From Candidatus Cacconaster scatequi (GTDB taxonomy: Bacteria; Bacteroidota; Bacteroidia; Bacteroidales; UBA932), in assembly GCA_018065305.1 (NCBI GenBank), contig JAGHTO010000052.1, positions 1 to 48,080 of the forward strand: a stretch of 48,080 nt of DNA, read 5' to 3'. Position 1 is the first letter of the stretch; every line of letters begins with the position of its first letter. The position numbers and the translations under genes are program-made. Shown here one piece after another: positions 27,209 through 33,853 of this stretch. The notes beneath the pieces are model-generated. The model had not been told where the DNA came from. It ran no database searches and saw only the letters and a program-made list of their open reading frames with translations.

Positions 27209-27784
27209 TCAATGAAGTTTAGAACCGATTAACGTTATGAATTCGTTCCTCGTACGGATGTCGCTCAGGAAGGCTCCGGTGAATGCGGATGTCGTCGTCA
27301 CGGAATTCTGCTTCTGGACACCCCGGACCTGCATACACATATGCGACGCCTCTACCACTACAGCGACACCGAGCGGATTCAGAGTATTCTGGATGCAGTC
27401 CCGAATCTGGACGGTCAGCCTCTCCTGCACCTGCAACCTCCTTGCATAAGTCTCCACCACCCTTGCAATCTTGCTCAGTCCGGTAATATACCCGTTCGGA
27501 ATATATGCCACGTGAGCCTTTCCGTAGAAGGGCAGCATATGGTGTTCGCACATCGAATACAATTCAATGTCCTTGACCACCACCATCTGCCTGTAATCCT
27601 CCTTGAACATCGCACTGCGGAGAATTTCTTCGCCGCTCTCTCCATATCCTTTTGTTAAAAACTGCAGGGAACGGGCTACCCTCAAGGGTGTTTTCAGCAG
27701 CCCCTCTCTCGAAGAATCCTCTCCAAGCAGTTCCAGGATGCGCTTGCAATGCTGTGCAAGTTCCTCTGTCTCTTTGCTATCCAT
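27209..27784 (-). CDS. folE: GTP cyclohydrolase I (FolE1 type)
   Basis: This 191-residue enzyme makes 7,8-dihydroneopterin triphosphate from GTP, the first step of folate and pterin synthesis. Zinc ligands and catalytic residues are present: [22 protein letters not shown] (Cys, His, His) and [26 protein letters not shown] (second Cys). [23 protein letters not shown] is also typical. It is the first gene of the folE-trkA-aspA operon. Its leader contains a perfect 7-bp palindrome close to the likely transcription start. Confidence 0.97.
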   Translation of the reverse strand: MDSKETEELAQHCKRILELLGEDSSREGLLKTPLRVARSLQFLTKGYGESGEEILRSAMFKEDYRQMVVVKDIELYSMCEHHMLPFYGKAHVAYIPNGYITGLSKIARVVETYARRLQVQERLTVQIRDCIQNTLNPLGVAVVVEASHMCMQVRGVQKQNSVTTTSAFTGAFLSDIRTRNEFITLIGSKLH

Positions 27785-27800
27785 CTTTCAGTAAACGAGA

Positions 27801-27847
27801 GTGGAAATCCATTTTTCCACAAAGTTGCAAGATACTAAAAACTTTTG
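27801..27847. promoter_or_regulatory. folE/ABC divergent promoter region with palindrome
   Basis: Minus strand CAACTTTG (27827-27820) and plus strand AACTTTTG (27840-27847) are each one base from TAnnTTTG and 12 bp apart. Downstream of the minus element, GTGGAAA (27801-27807) and TTTCCAC (27814-27820) form a perfect palindrome with a 6-bp centre. It could be an operator or a leader hairpin. Confidence 0.4.
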
Positions 27848-27893
27848 TTAGTTGGAGCACGGCCCCCTCTCTGTTTTTATGTTCCTTTGCCTT

Positions 27894-28571
27894 ATGAAAA
27901 AAGTGATTATATCCATCAGATGTGTAAGCAGACAGTATCAGGTCGGAGGGACGGTCGTTCGTGCTCTTGACGGAATCGACATCACCATCACTCAAAATGA
28001 ATTCGTAGCCATAATGGGGCCTTCAGGGTCGGGCAAGTCCACCCTGATGAACATTCTGGGATGTCTGGACACCCCAACCTCCGGCTCATATCTCCTCAAC
28101 GGCAAGGAGGTCGCCAGAATGGATGATGATGAACTTTCCAGAATACGCGGCCGGGAGATAGGATTCGTGTTCCAAAGTTTCAACCTTCTGCCGAGGTACG
28201 ATGCAGTCAGGAACGTCGAACTGCCCCTGATTTATGCCGGAGTCGGAAGACAGGAAAGATACAGAAGGGCCGTGGAGGCTTTGGAGATGGTCTCTCTCGG
28301 ACAGAGGCTTCATCACAAACCAGGCGAAATGTCGGGAGGACAGAGGCAGAGAGTGGCCATTGCACGCGCAATAGTCAACAATCCTTCAATCATTCTTGCG
28401 GATGAGCCCACCGGGAATCTTGACACTGCCACCTCCCTTGAGATAATGAACCTGTTTTGTGAACTTCACTCCCAGGGAAATACAATTATTTTGGTTACAC
28501 ATGAAGAAGATATTGCTAAATTTGCGGAAAGGACCGTCCGTTTGAGGGACGGAAAAATCGCAGAGCAATGA
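27894..28571 (+). CDS. ABC transporter ATP-binding protein, MacB/LolD type
   Basis: About 225 residues with Walker [11 protein letters not shown]-loop [25 protein letters not shown] signature [15 protein letters not shown], Walker [13 protein letters not shown] and the H-loop [15 protein letters not shown]. Length and sequence fit the MacB/LolD (type VII mechanotransmission) group. No permease or periplasmic adaptor lies beside it, so its partner is elsewhere. The chosen start ([15 protein letters not shown]) gives the normal N-terminus; an in-frame extension to 27852 has no support. The stop overlaps the next start by 4 bp (ATGA). Confidence 0.94.
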   Translation: MKKVIISIRCVSRQYQVGGTVVRALDGIDITITQNEFVAIMGPSGSGKSTLMNILGCLDTPTSGSYLLNGKEVARMDDDELSRIRGREIGFVFQSFNLLPRYDAVRNVELPLIYAGVGRQERYRRAVEALEMVSLGQRLHHKPGEMSGGQRQRVAIARAIVNNPSIILADEPTGNLDTATSLEIMNLFCELHSQGNTIILVTHEEDIAKFAERTVRLRDGKIAEQ

Positions 28572-29098
28572 AGATTTACACAAAAACCGGAGATGGAGGG
28601 AGCACCTCGCTCGTCGGAGGGAAGCGGGTCAGCAAGGCCTGCGACAGAGTGTCAGCGTATGGAGATATTGACGAACTCATCAGTTGCCTGGGTCTGGTCC
28701 GCAGTCTCGCCCCGCAGACAGATGAGGAACTGCGGCGCATAGAGGTTCAACTGATGAATGTCAGCGCACATCTCGCCTGCGACGGGGATAGTGCAAAATT
28801 GAAGCCGATTGACCCGGCTGAAGAGCAGTTTCTGGAAGAGAGGATTGACGAGATGACATCCGCACTCCCTCCCCAGAATGCTTTCGTGCTTCCCGGGAAG
28901 CCCGCTGTCAGTTCCGTGTGCCATATCGCCCGGACCGTCTGCCGCCGCGCAGAGAGAAGCGTCGTCAGAATCGGGGAGTTGCAGGAAGACGATTCCGCCG
29001 CATTGAGCTATCTGAACAGATTGAGCGATTATCTCTTCACTCTGGCCCGGACTTTGTGCGTGGGAAGCGGTACAGCAGAAGATTTCTGGCTGCCATGA
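28568..29098 (+). CDS. Cob(I)alamin adenosyltransferase, PduO type
   Basis: This 176-residue cytosolic enzyme transfers the adenosyl group of ATP to cob(I)alamin, making coenzyme B12. Family motifs are the N-terminal [33 protein letters not shown] (ATP-binding), [14 protein letters not shown], and [12 protein letters not shown] near the C-terminus. It is translationally coupled to the ABC ATPase by a 4-bp overlap. The link between the two is unexplained: the ATPase is not of the BtuD kind by its neighbours. Confidence 0.95.
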   Translation: MKIYTKTGDGGSTSLVGGKRVSKACDRVSAYGDIDELISCLGLVRSLAPQTDEELRRIEVQLMNVSAHLACDGDSAKLKPIDPAEEQFLEERIDEMTSALPPQNAFVLPGKPAVSSVCHIARTVCRRAERSVVRIGELQEDDSAALSYLNRLSDYLFTLARTLCVGSGTAEDFWLP

Positions 29099-29140
29099 CA
29101 GGCTCCTAATCCTCTGTTAATAACTTCTTTAGCAAAAACG

Positions 29141-29170
29141 TTTGGAGTATATGTTTTTTTTATACCTTTG
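29141..29170 (+). promoter_or_regulatory. Strong Bacteroides-type promoter for the DUF2795 gene
   Basis: TTTG at 29141-29144, an 18-bp spacer, then TACCTTTG at 29163-29170. The ATG is 40 bp further on. Both elements match consensus, suggesting high expression. Confidence 0.65.
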
Positions 29171-29210
29171 CGTCCCATTTTATCAATGAACCTACTAAAT
29201 TTCTGAATTT

Positions 29211-29432
29211 ATGTATTGGACACTTGAACTCGCATCCAAACTTGAGGATGCACCCTGGCCTGCAACCAAGGACGAACTTATCGACTACGCCACCCGTAGC
29301 GGAGCCCCCCTTGAGGTCGTTGAGAATCTTGAAGACCTTGAAGACGACGGCGAAGTATATGACTCAATCGAGGACATCTGGCCCGACTACCCTACCAAAG
29401 ACGACTTCTTCTTCAACGAGGAGGAATATTAG
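29211..29432 (+). CDS. DUF2795 family small acidic protein
   Basis: This 73-residue soluble protein is very rich in Asp and Glu (SGAPLEVVENLEDLEDDGEVYDSIEDIWPDYP). The N-terminal part (YWTLELASKLEDAPWPATKDELIDYATRSG) resembles DUF2795, whose function is unknown. It has its own strong promoter and a near-perfect terminator, so it is a well-expressed single-gene unit. The last 19 bases before the final stop region are duplicated 1.77 kb downstream beyond the DUF4143 gene. Confidence 0.85.
   Translation: MYWTLELASKLEDAPWPATKDELIDYATRSGAPLEVVENLEDLEDDGEVYDSIEDIWPDYPTKDDFFFNEEEY
29410..29428 (+). repeat. Left copy of 19-bp direct repeat (3' end of DUF2795 gene)
   Basis: TCTTCAACGAGGAGGAATA, encoding the FNEEEY end of the DUF2795 protein, recurs exactly at 31181-31199. 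The two copies bracket the DUF4143 ATPase gene. The arrangement resembles a duplicated gene end left by site-specific insertion. Confidence 0.8.
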
Positions 29433-29463
29433 AAGTCTATCTTAGACTTAAATATCTAATAAT

Positions 29464-29500
29464 CAATCGGATAAACAAATCATCTTTGTTTATCCGATTG
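29464..29500 (+). terminator. Intrinsic terminator of the DUF2795 gene
   Basis: CAATCGGATAAACAAA pairs perfectly over 16 bp with TTTGTTTATCCGATTG across a 5-nt loop (TCATC), followed by TTATTTTTGCCTTTTTTT. It is the strongest hairpin I see in the window. Confidence 0.92.
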
Positions 29501-29578
29501 TTATTTTTGCCTTTTTTTACCTGGATTTGAATGCAAAATGCGCTAAAAATCGCTGAAATAGCACTGAAACACGAGTTC

Positions 29579-29591
29579 GTTTGTATAAAAT
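29579..29591 (+). repeat. 13-bp repeat, left copy
   Basis: GTTTGTATAAAAT occurs here and again in the same orientation at 31123-31135, on either side of the DUF4143 ATPase gene. Confidence 0.5.
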
Positions 29592-29707
29592 TCAGAATGT
29601 TTGTGCATCCTCGTGGATAAGGTTGATAATATCGTAATATAAGACCTAATTTCTACTGGTATATCGGAATTAACGACCATAAATTTGCTTAAATATCGGA
29701 ATTGGAT

Positions 29708-29715
29708 TATCTTTG
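29708..29715 (+). promoter_or_regulatory. DUF4143 ATPase promoter -7 element
   Basis: TATCTTTG matches TAnnTTTG and lies 20 bp before ATG 29736, which rules out the in-frame upstream start at 29685. Confidence 0.5.
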
Positions 29716-29735
29716 CAGCCATATTAGGATCGATT

Positions 29736-31028
29736 ATGGTAAGTGAAAAGATAATATTGCAAGTCCTTGCGGAGCAACGGGATGAAATAAGGAACTATCA
29801 GTCCGGCAAACTGGTATCCCGTAGGGAAGAGTCTTATTTCGAGTGGGACAGCAATCTCGCCCAGGTAGTCATCGGTGTCAGACGCAGTGGCAAATCCACG
29901 TTGTGCCATAAAGTCCTTCAGGACCGTGGCGTGAGATACGCCTATGTCAACTTGGACGATGATCGCTTGGCTGATATCAAGACAGAAGACCTGAACACAG
30001 TACTATCCTGTGTGTACCAGTTGTATGGGACAGATGTGCCCTATCTCTTCCTTGATGAAATCCAGGATGTAGATGGCTGGTATCTCTTTGTGAACCGATT
30101 ACTGCGTAGTGATCTGAAAGTCTTTGTGACCGGCAGTAATGCAAAGCTTCTCAGCGGTGAGTTGGCTACGCATTTGACTGGACGTTACAATGAGATCCGT
30201 CTGTTCCCGTTCTCGTTTTCAGAGTATTGCTCGTTCCATCATGTTGACACATCGGGACTGAGCACAAAAGCGGATGCAGAGAGGAAGGCCGCCTTTTACA
30301 GTTACATAAACAATGGCGGATTCCCGGAGATGCAGAACCTTCGCAACAAACGCGGGTACGTCGAGGGGTTGATCGAGGCAATCCTGCAGAAGGATATCCA
30401 GAAGAGATTCAAGATACGCAATGTTGAAGCTCTGAGAAAGATAGCGCACCATGTCATAGACAACTCGTGCCAGGAGGTAAATTTCGATGAACTCTCAAAG
30501 TTGTTCAATCTGTCTGATAAGACAATACAGAAATACCTCACTTATCTGCAGCAGGCTTTCCTTGTACAGGTACTGAATAAGCACTCCTTCAAGAGCATGG
30601 AAAGAATCAGGAATACGAAATCATACATAGTTGATCCTGGCCTGCAGAACAACCGTGAGAATTCCATGGCGGCTGAGAATATCGGCTGGCGGCTGGAGAA
30701 TGTTGTGTACATAGAACTTTTGCGAAAGTGTGCCAACGCGTTCTTGGATGTTTACTACTACAAACCGGGACCTAAAGACAAGGAGGTGGATTTTGTCGTC
30801 TGCGAGAGAAGCCGTGCGCTGGAACTTGTACAAGTTGCCTACGATATAGATTCTCCCAAGACTTACAAGCGTGAAACTTCCGCACTCATCGCAGCCTCTG
30901 ACGCTCTTCAGTGCAGCAATCTAACTCTGGTCGCTTTCGCAGAGACAAGGGACGTGGAAATAGAAGGGAAAGTTATTCATATCAAGTCGGCGCTGGATTG
31001 GCTGTTGACGGAGAAGGATAATAGTTGA
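29736..31028 (+). CDS. AAA_14/DUF4143 family ATP-binding protein
   Basis: About 430 residues starting MVSEKIILQVLAEQRDEI. The AAA domain has Walker A GVRRSGKST, Walker B YLFLDEIQDVDGW and the sensor-like VTGSNAKLLSGELATHLTGRY. A DUF4143 C-terminal domain carries an endonuclease-fold-like core (PKDKEVDFVVCERSRALELVQVAYD). These ATPases are scattered, often multi-copy genes in Bacteroidetes; the function is unknown, with suggested links to mobile or toxin-like modules. It is bracketed by an exact 19-bp direct repeat, has its own promoter, and stands between genes unrelated to it, so it looks like a mobile single-gene cassette. Confidence 0.92.
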   Translation: MVSEKIILQVLAEQRDEIRNYQSGKLVSRREESYFEWDSNLAQVVIGVRRSGKSTLCHKVLQDRGVRYAYVNLDDDRLADIKTEDLNTVLSCVYQLYGTDVPYLFLDEIQDVDGWYLFVNRLLRSDLKVFVTGSNAKLLSGELATHLTGRYNEIRLFPFSFSEYCSFHHVDTSGLSTKADAERKAAFYSYINNGGFPEMQNLRNKRGYVEGLIEAILQKDIQKRFKIRNVEALRKIAHHVIDNSCQEVNFDELSKLFNLSDKTIQKYLTYLQQAFLVQVLNKHSFKSMERIRNTKSYIVDPGLQNNRENSMAAENIGWRLENVVYIELLRKCANAFLDVYYYKPGPKDKEVDFVVCERSRALELVQVAYDIDSPKTYKRETSALIAASDALQCSNLTLVAFAETRDVEIEGKVIHIKSALDWLLTEKDNS

Positions 31029-31044
31029 TTATGAAGTACTCGTA

Positions 31045-31130
31045 ATGTCTGAGTTGTTTGGCGTACAAGTGTCCAGTGATACAAACAAACCCCTCATTTG
31101 AAATCCTCAGACATCGGAATTTGTTTGTAT
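31045..31130 (+). repeat. Two interleaved inverted repeats (pseudoknot-like layout)
   Basis: ATGTCTGAG (31045-31053) pairs with CTCAGACAT (31106-31114), and ATACAAACAAA (31079-31089) pairs with TTTGTTTGTAT (31120-31130). Both are perfect (9 and 11 bp), and the arms alternate rather than nest. They lie just after the ATPase stop. Confidence 0.65.
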
Positions 31131-31135
31131 AAAAT
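31123..31135 (+). repeat. 13-bp repeat, right copy
   Basis: GTTTGTATAAAAT is identical to 29579-29591 and overlaps the last inverted-repeat arm. Confidence 0.5.
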
Positions 31136-31180
31136 GCTGTCAAATATAGGCAACTGATTGATAATCAATCACACAATCTA

Positions 31181-31199
31181 TCTTCAACGAGGAGGAATA
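31181..31199 (+). repeat. Right copy of 19-bp direct repeat
   Basis: It is identical to 29410-29428 and followed by a TAA after one more base pair of the codon (GAATAC TAA versus GAATAT TAG at the gene). It resembles a displaced 3' end of the DUF2795 gene. Confidence 0.8.
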
Positions 31200-31354
31200 C
31201 TAACTGAATAGTTGCGCCGTGGAGGAGAGGCGCGTGACAAATTGACTCCACACAAGACTGAGTGCCGCGGTACCCGGCGTACTCGTACAGAAATAGGCCT
31301 CCAGCGGTACGGAATGTACGGAAATTGCCAATTGTTATATTCGGCAAAAAAAAG

Positions 31355-31362
31355 TAACTTTG
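31355..31362 (+). promoter_or_regulatory. Promoter -7 element of the Gfo/Idh/MocA gene
   Basis: TAACTTTG matches TAnnTTTG, 45 bp before the ATG. Confidence 0.5.
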
Positions 31363-31407
31363 TAGAAACGAGTTTTTTACTGATATTTCACAATCAACCA
31401 CAAAATT

Positions 31408-32736
31408 ATGTTAAGACGAGATTTCCTCAAGGTATCAGCATCGGTAGCCGCCGCTACTGCAATACCATCATCATTGGCAGCTGCGGCCAAGACCACCAAA
31501 ACTTCAAAATCAAGGGACGGCAAGATACGCCTCGGATATATAGGACTGGGATGCCAGTGCGCCTGGGCTCTCCTCCCCAGTTTCATAAACAAGGACAGAG
31601 TCAGAGTTGTCGCAGGTTGCGACCTCTATGACATCAAACGCGAGCGTTTCCGCCGCCAGGTCACAGAGTACTACCAAAGCAAAGGCGAGAAGAAAGTCCA
31701 GGTGGACCTCTACGAAGACTACAAGGAACTTATCGCCCGTCAGGATATCGACGCAGTCGTGATTGCAACTCCTGACCATTGGCATGCACTCGTGGCTGTC
31801 GAAGCCCTCAAGTCAGGCAAGGACGTATACCTTGAGAAACCTATGACCCTCACCGTTTACGAAGGCCAGATGCTCTGCAAGGCTGTCCGCAAGTACAACA
31901 GGAAACTCCAGGTCGGCTCGATGCAGAGATCCTGGAAAGAATTCAACCACGCCACCTCACTCGTACGAGAAGGCGCCCTTGGCAAGATTGAGAGAATCAA
32001 GGTGTATGTGGGACGCAACCAGTACAACCCGGACCTCGGCACCCCCGTGCCCATCACTCTTCCCAAGATGGATGTCCCTGCCGGACTGAACTGGGACAAG
32101 TGGATTGGTCCTCTTCCCGCAGACACGTACTACAGCGAAGGCCTCAACCCTATGATCACCCCCGAGAAAGATGAAAGGTGCTACGGCGAATGGCGCTATT
32201 TCAAGGGGCTCGGCGGCGGTCTGATGACCGACTGGGGAGCACATATGTTCGACATCGCGCAGTGGGCAATCGGCAAGGACGGCAGCGGCCCCGTGGAGGT
32301 ATACCCCGCAGGTTACAGTTTCTATGACCACATCACCTACAAATATGACAACGGTATCGTGATGACCGAGGAGCCCATCAGCTTCAGCGACGGAAGAATC
32401 GACAACGGCTGTATGATCTACGGAGAGAAGGGGTGGATCAAGGTACGCCGCGGAGGTTTCGAGTGCTCCGACCCCAAATTCGAAATGCCGGAAGGCGATT
32501 TCGAGGGCCGCGACCACTACGACGCATTCCTCGATGCCATTGAGACACGTGTCGACCCCAACTGCACCGTCGAGATCGGCCACTCTTCAAACACTGTCTG
32601 CATATTGGGCAACATAGCTATGGAACTCGGACGCCCCCTCAAGTGGAACCCCATCGTCCAGAAATTCATGGATGACCCCGAAGCGAACAGGAAGCTCCAT
32701 TACGAATACAGGGAAGGCTACAAACTAGAAGTCTAA
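31408..32736 (+). CDS. Tat-exported Gfo/Idh/MocA family oxidoreductase
   Basis: This 442-residue protein has a twin-arginine signal (MLRRDFLKVSASVAAATAIPSSLAAAA), so it is exported folded, probably with bound NAD(P). The Rossmann motif is RLGYIGLGCQCAWALLP (second Gly replaced, a variant of GxGxxG). DAVVIATPDHWHALVAVEALKSGKDVYLEKPMTLT carries the family's EKP motif. The C-terminal domain has GEWRYFKGLGGGLMTDWGAHMFDIAQWA with the usual DxxxH. It could be a sugar dehydrogenase or an NAD-dependent glycosidase related to GH109; sequence alone does not decide. Its convergent neighbour is an AraC regulator. Confidence 0.92.
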   Translation: MLRRDFLKVSASVAAATAIPSSLAAAAKTTKTSKSRDGKIRLGYIGLGCQCAWALLPSFINKDRVRVVAGCDLYDIKRERFRRQVTEYYQSKGEKKVQVDLYEDYKELIARQDIDAVVIATPDHWHALVAVEALKSGKDVYLEKPMTLTVYEGQMLCKAVRKYNRKLQVGSMQRSWKEFNHATSLVREGALGKIERIKVYVGRNQYNPDLGTPVPITLPKMDVPAGLNWDKWIGPLPADTYYSEGLNPMITPEKDERCYGEWRYFKGLGGGLMTDWGAHMFDIAQWAIGKDGSGPVEVYPAGYSFYDHITYKYDNGIVMTEEPISFSDGRIDNGCMIYGEKGWIKVRRGGFECSDPKFEMPEGDFEGRDHYDAFLDAIETRVDPNCTVEIGHSSNTVCILGNIAMELGRPLKWNPIVQKFMDDPEANRKLHYEYREGYKLEV

Positions 32737-32748
32737 GAGAAAACGGCC

Positions 32749-33639
32749 CTACCTTTTCTTGCGGTAATCGGACGGAGACATTCCTGTCCTGGTCCGGAAG
32801 AAGCGGGTGAAATGGTTGGAGTAGGCGAAGCCAAGCTGTTCTGCAATTTCGTTGACCGGTTGGTCAGAGTGCAGCAGCATGGCTTTCGCTTTTTCCAGAA
32901 TCTTGCCGTGGATATATTCCTGAGCCGTGATGTGCGTCTGCCGCTTGACCATCTCGCCGAAATAGTTCGGAGAAAGGTTGAACTGCCCGGCACACCAGGC
33001 GACTGTCGGATATCCAAGCATACTTGACATCTCCGACGCACCTATGTAGTTGTTGAGGAGACTTTCCAACTTGATGATGAAATCATTCTTCCTGAGTTTG
33101 CGGACGTCGAACTGGCGGTCGTAGTAACGCCGGCAGTAGCTCAGCAGTTGTCCTATGCCGAGACGCAGCATATGACCGGTAAACTCGTCATCCGGAGCGT
33201 AGAGTTCGCTGCCAATGTTGGCAAAACAGTTCAACATCACCCGCCTTTCGCTTTCGCTGAGTTCCAGAGCCTCCGACACATCATAATCGAAGAAGTTGAA
33301 CATATGGAAGTCGCGCCCGAGCCCGGTGTCGGCTATGAGTTCCTGACGGAAGACGAGCATCCTGCCTTTGGGATGAACCCCTGTACCGACATCTGCCGAT
33401 ACTATATCTCCGGACTTTATCGTAAGGACGGAGCCGGCTCCGTAGCTGATGCCCGAATTACGCAGACGTATCTCTCCGAATTCGGTATCAAGCAGAGCAA
33501 CGCAGTACATTCCGAAATCCGTGGGCGAGAAAAGGCTGAGATCCGCGCGGCCCAAATCCACCACACTCACGTGGGGATGGAGCGTCGGCTGCCCGAAAAA
33601 CCTGTTGAATTGGTCTATATTTTCTATTTTTCTTATCAT
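32749..33639 (-). CDS. AraC family transcriptional regulator
   Basis: This 296-residue protein has an N-terminal cupin-like sensing region at ~15-110 (GMYCVALLDTEFGEIRLRNSGISYGAGSVLTI). An AraC DNA-binding domain fills ~195-296 (TVAWCAGQFNLSPNYFGEMVKRQT, then PVNEIAEQLGFAYSNHFTRFFRTRTGMSPSDYRKKR). Both HTH units are canonical. It is divergent from the tryptophanase-family gene across a 214-bp region with repeated TGGTA motifs, so it probably controls that gene. The inducer is unknown. Confidence 0.94.
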   Translation of the reverse strand: MIRKIENIDQFNRFFGQPTLHPHVSVVDLGRADLSLFSPTDFGMYCVALLDTEFGEIRLRNSGISYGAGSVLTIKSGDIVSADVGTGVHPKGRMLVFRQELIADTGLGRDFHMFNFFDYDVSEALELSESERRVMLNCFANIGSELYAPDDEFTGHMLRLGIGQLLSYCRRYYDRQFDVRKLRKNDFIIKLESLLNNYIGASEMSSMLGYPTVAWCAGQFNLSPNYFGEMVKRQTHITAQEYIHGKILEKAKAMLLHSDQPVNEIAEQLGFAYSNHFTRFFRTRTGMSPSDYRKKR

Positions 33640-33675
33640 TTGGCGATGGATGATGTTACTTGTCTGTGTGTATGT

Positions 33676-33774
33676 TGGTATCTATATGCACAAAAATAAG
33701 CAAAAATCATTGATATTGGTAGGTGAATATGGTATCAAAATCCGGCATAGGTAAAAATGGTAGATAATTCGGTA
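33676..33774. promoter_or_regulatory. Cluster of GGTA repeats between the AraC gene and the lyase gene
   Basis: GGTA occurs at 33677, 33718, 33731, 33750, 33759 and 33771. The copies at 33677, 33718 and 33759 are 41 bp apart, about four helical turns. TGGTAG is shared at 33717 and 33758, and TGGTATC at 33676 and 33730. They are candidate AraC half-sites. Confidence 0.35.
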
Positions 33775-33806
33775 AGATATATCCCACTATATTCATCTGC
33801 AACACC

Positions 33807-33814
33807 TACTTTTG
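33807..33814 (+). promoter_or_regulatory. Lyase gene promoter -7 element
   Basis: TACTTTTG matches TAnnTTTG, 39 bp before ATG 33854. It overlaps an upstream in-frame TTG, so translation starts at 33854. Confidence 0.5.
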
Positions 33815-33853
33815 ACTTCAGAAACATTGGAACAAAACAAAAAATCAAATATT

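Larger units (their letters stand above)
29433..29735. other. Intergenic stretch between DUF2795 and DUF4143 genes
   Basis: This 303-bp AT-rich stretch contains the terminator at 29464-29500, one copy of the 13-mer GTTTGTATAAAAT at 29579-29591 and the promoter element at 29708. I see no gene in it. Confidence 0.6.
31029..31407. other. Intergenic stretch downstream of the DUF4143 cassette
   Basis: This 379-bp stretch holds interleaved inverted repeats at 31045-31130, the second 13-mer at 31123, the right 19-bp repeat at 31181, then ~150 bp of GC-rich unassigned sequence with small hairpins, and the promoter element at 31355. I see no convincing gene. Confidence 0.6.

Noticed and set aside
26386-27222. 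A 278-codon plus-strand open frame across trkA
   Set aside because: It is antisense to the two RCK units of trkA with no recognisable domain.
31200-31350. Possible tRNA or small RNA in GC-rich intergenic DNA
   Set aside because: It has short hairpins but no cloverleaf, no T-loop consensus and no acceptor pairing that I can find.
31408-32736. Calling the Tat-exported oxidoreductase a GH109 glycosidase
   Set aside because: It shares the general fold and export signal, but I cannot show GH109-specific residues by eye.
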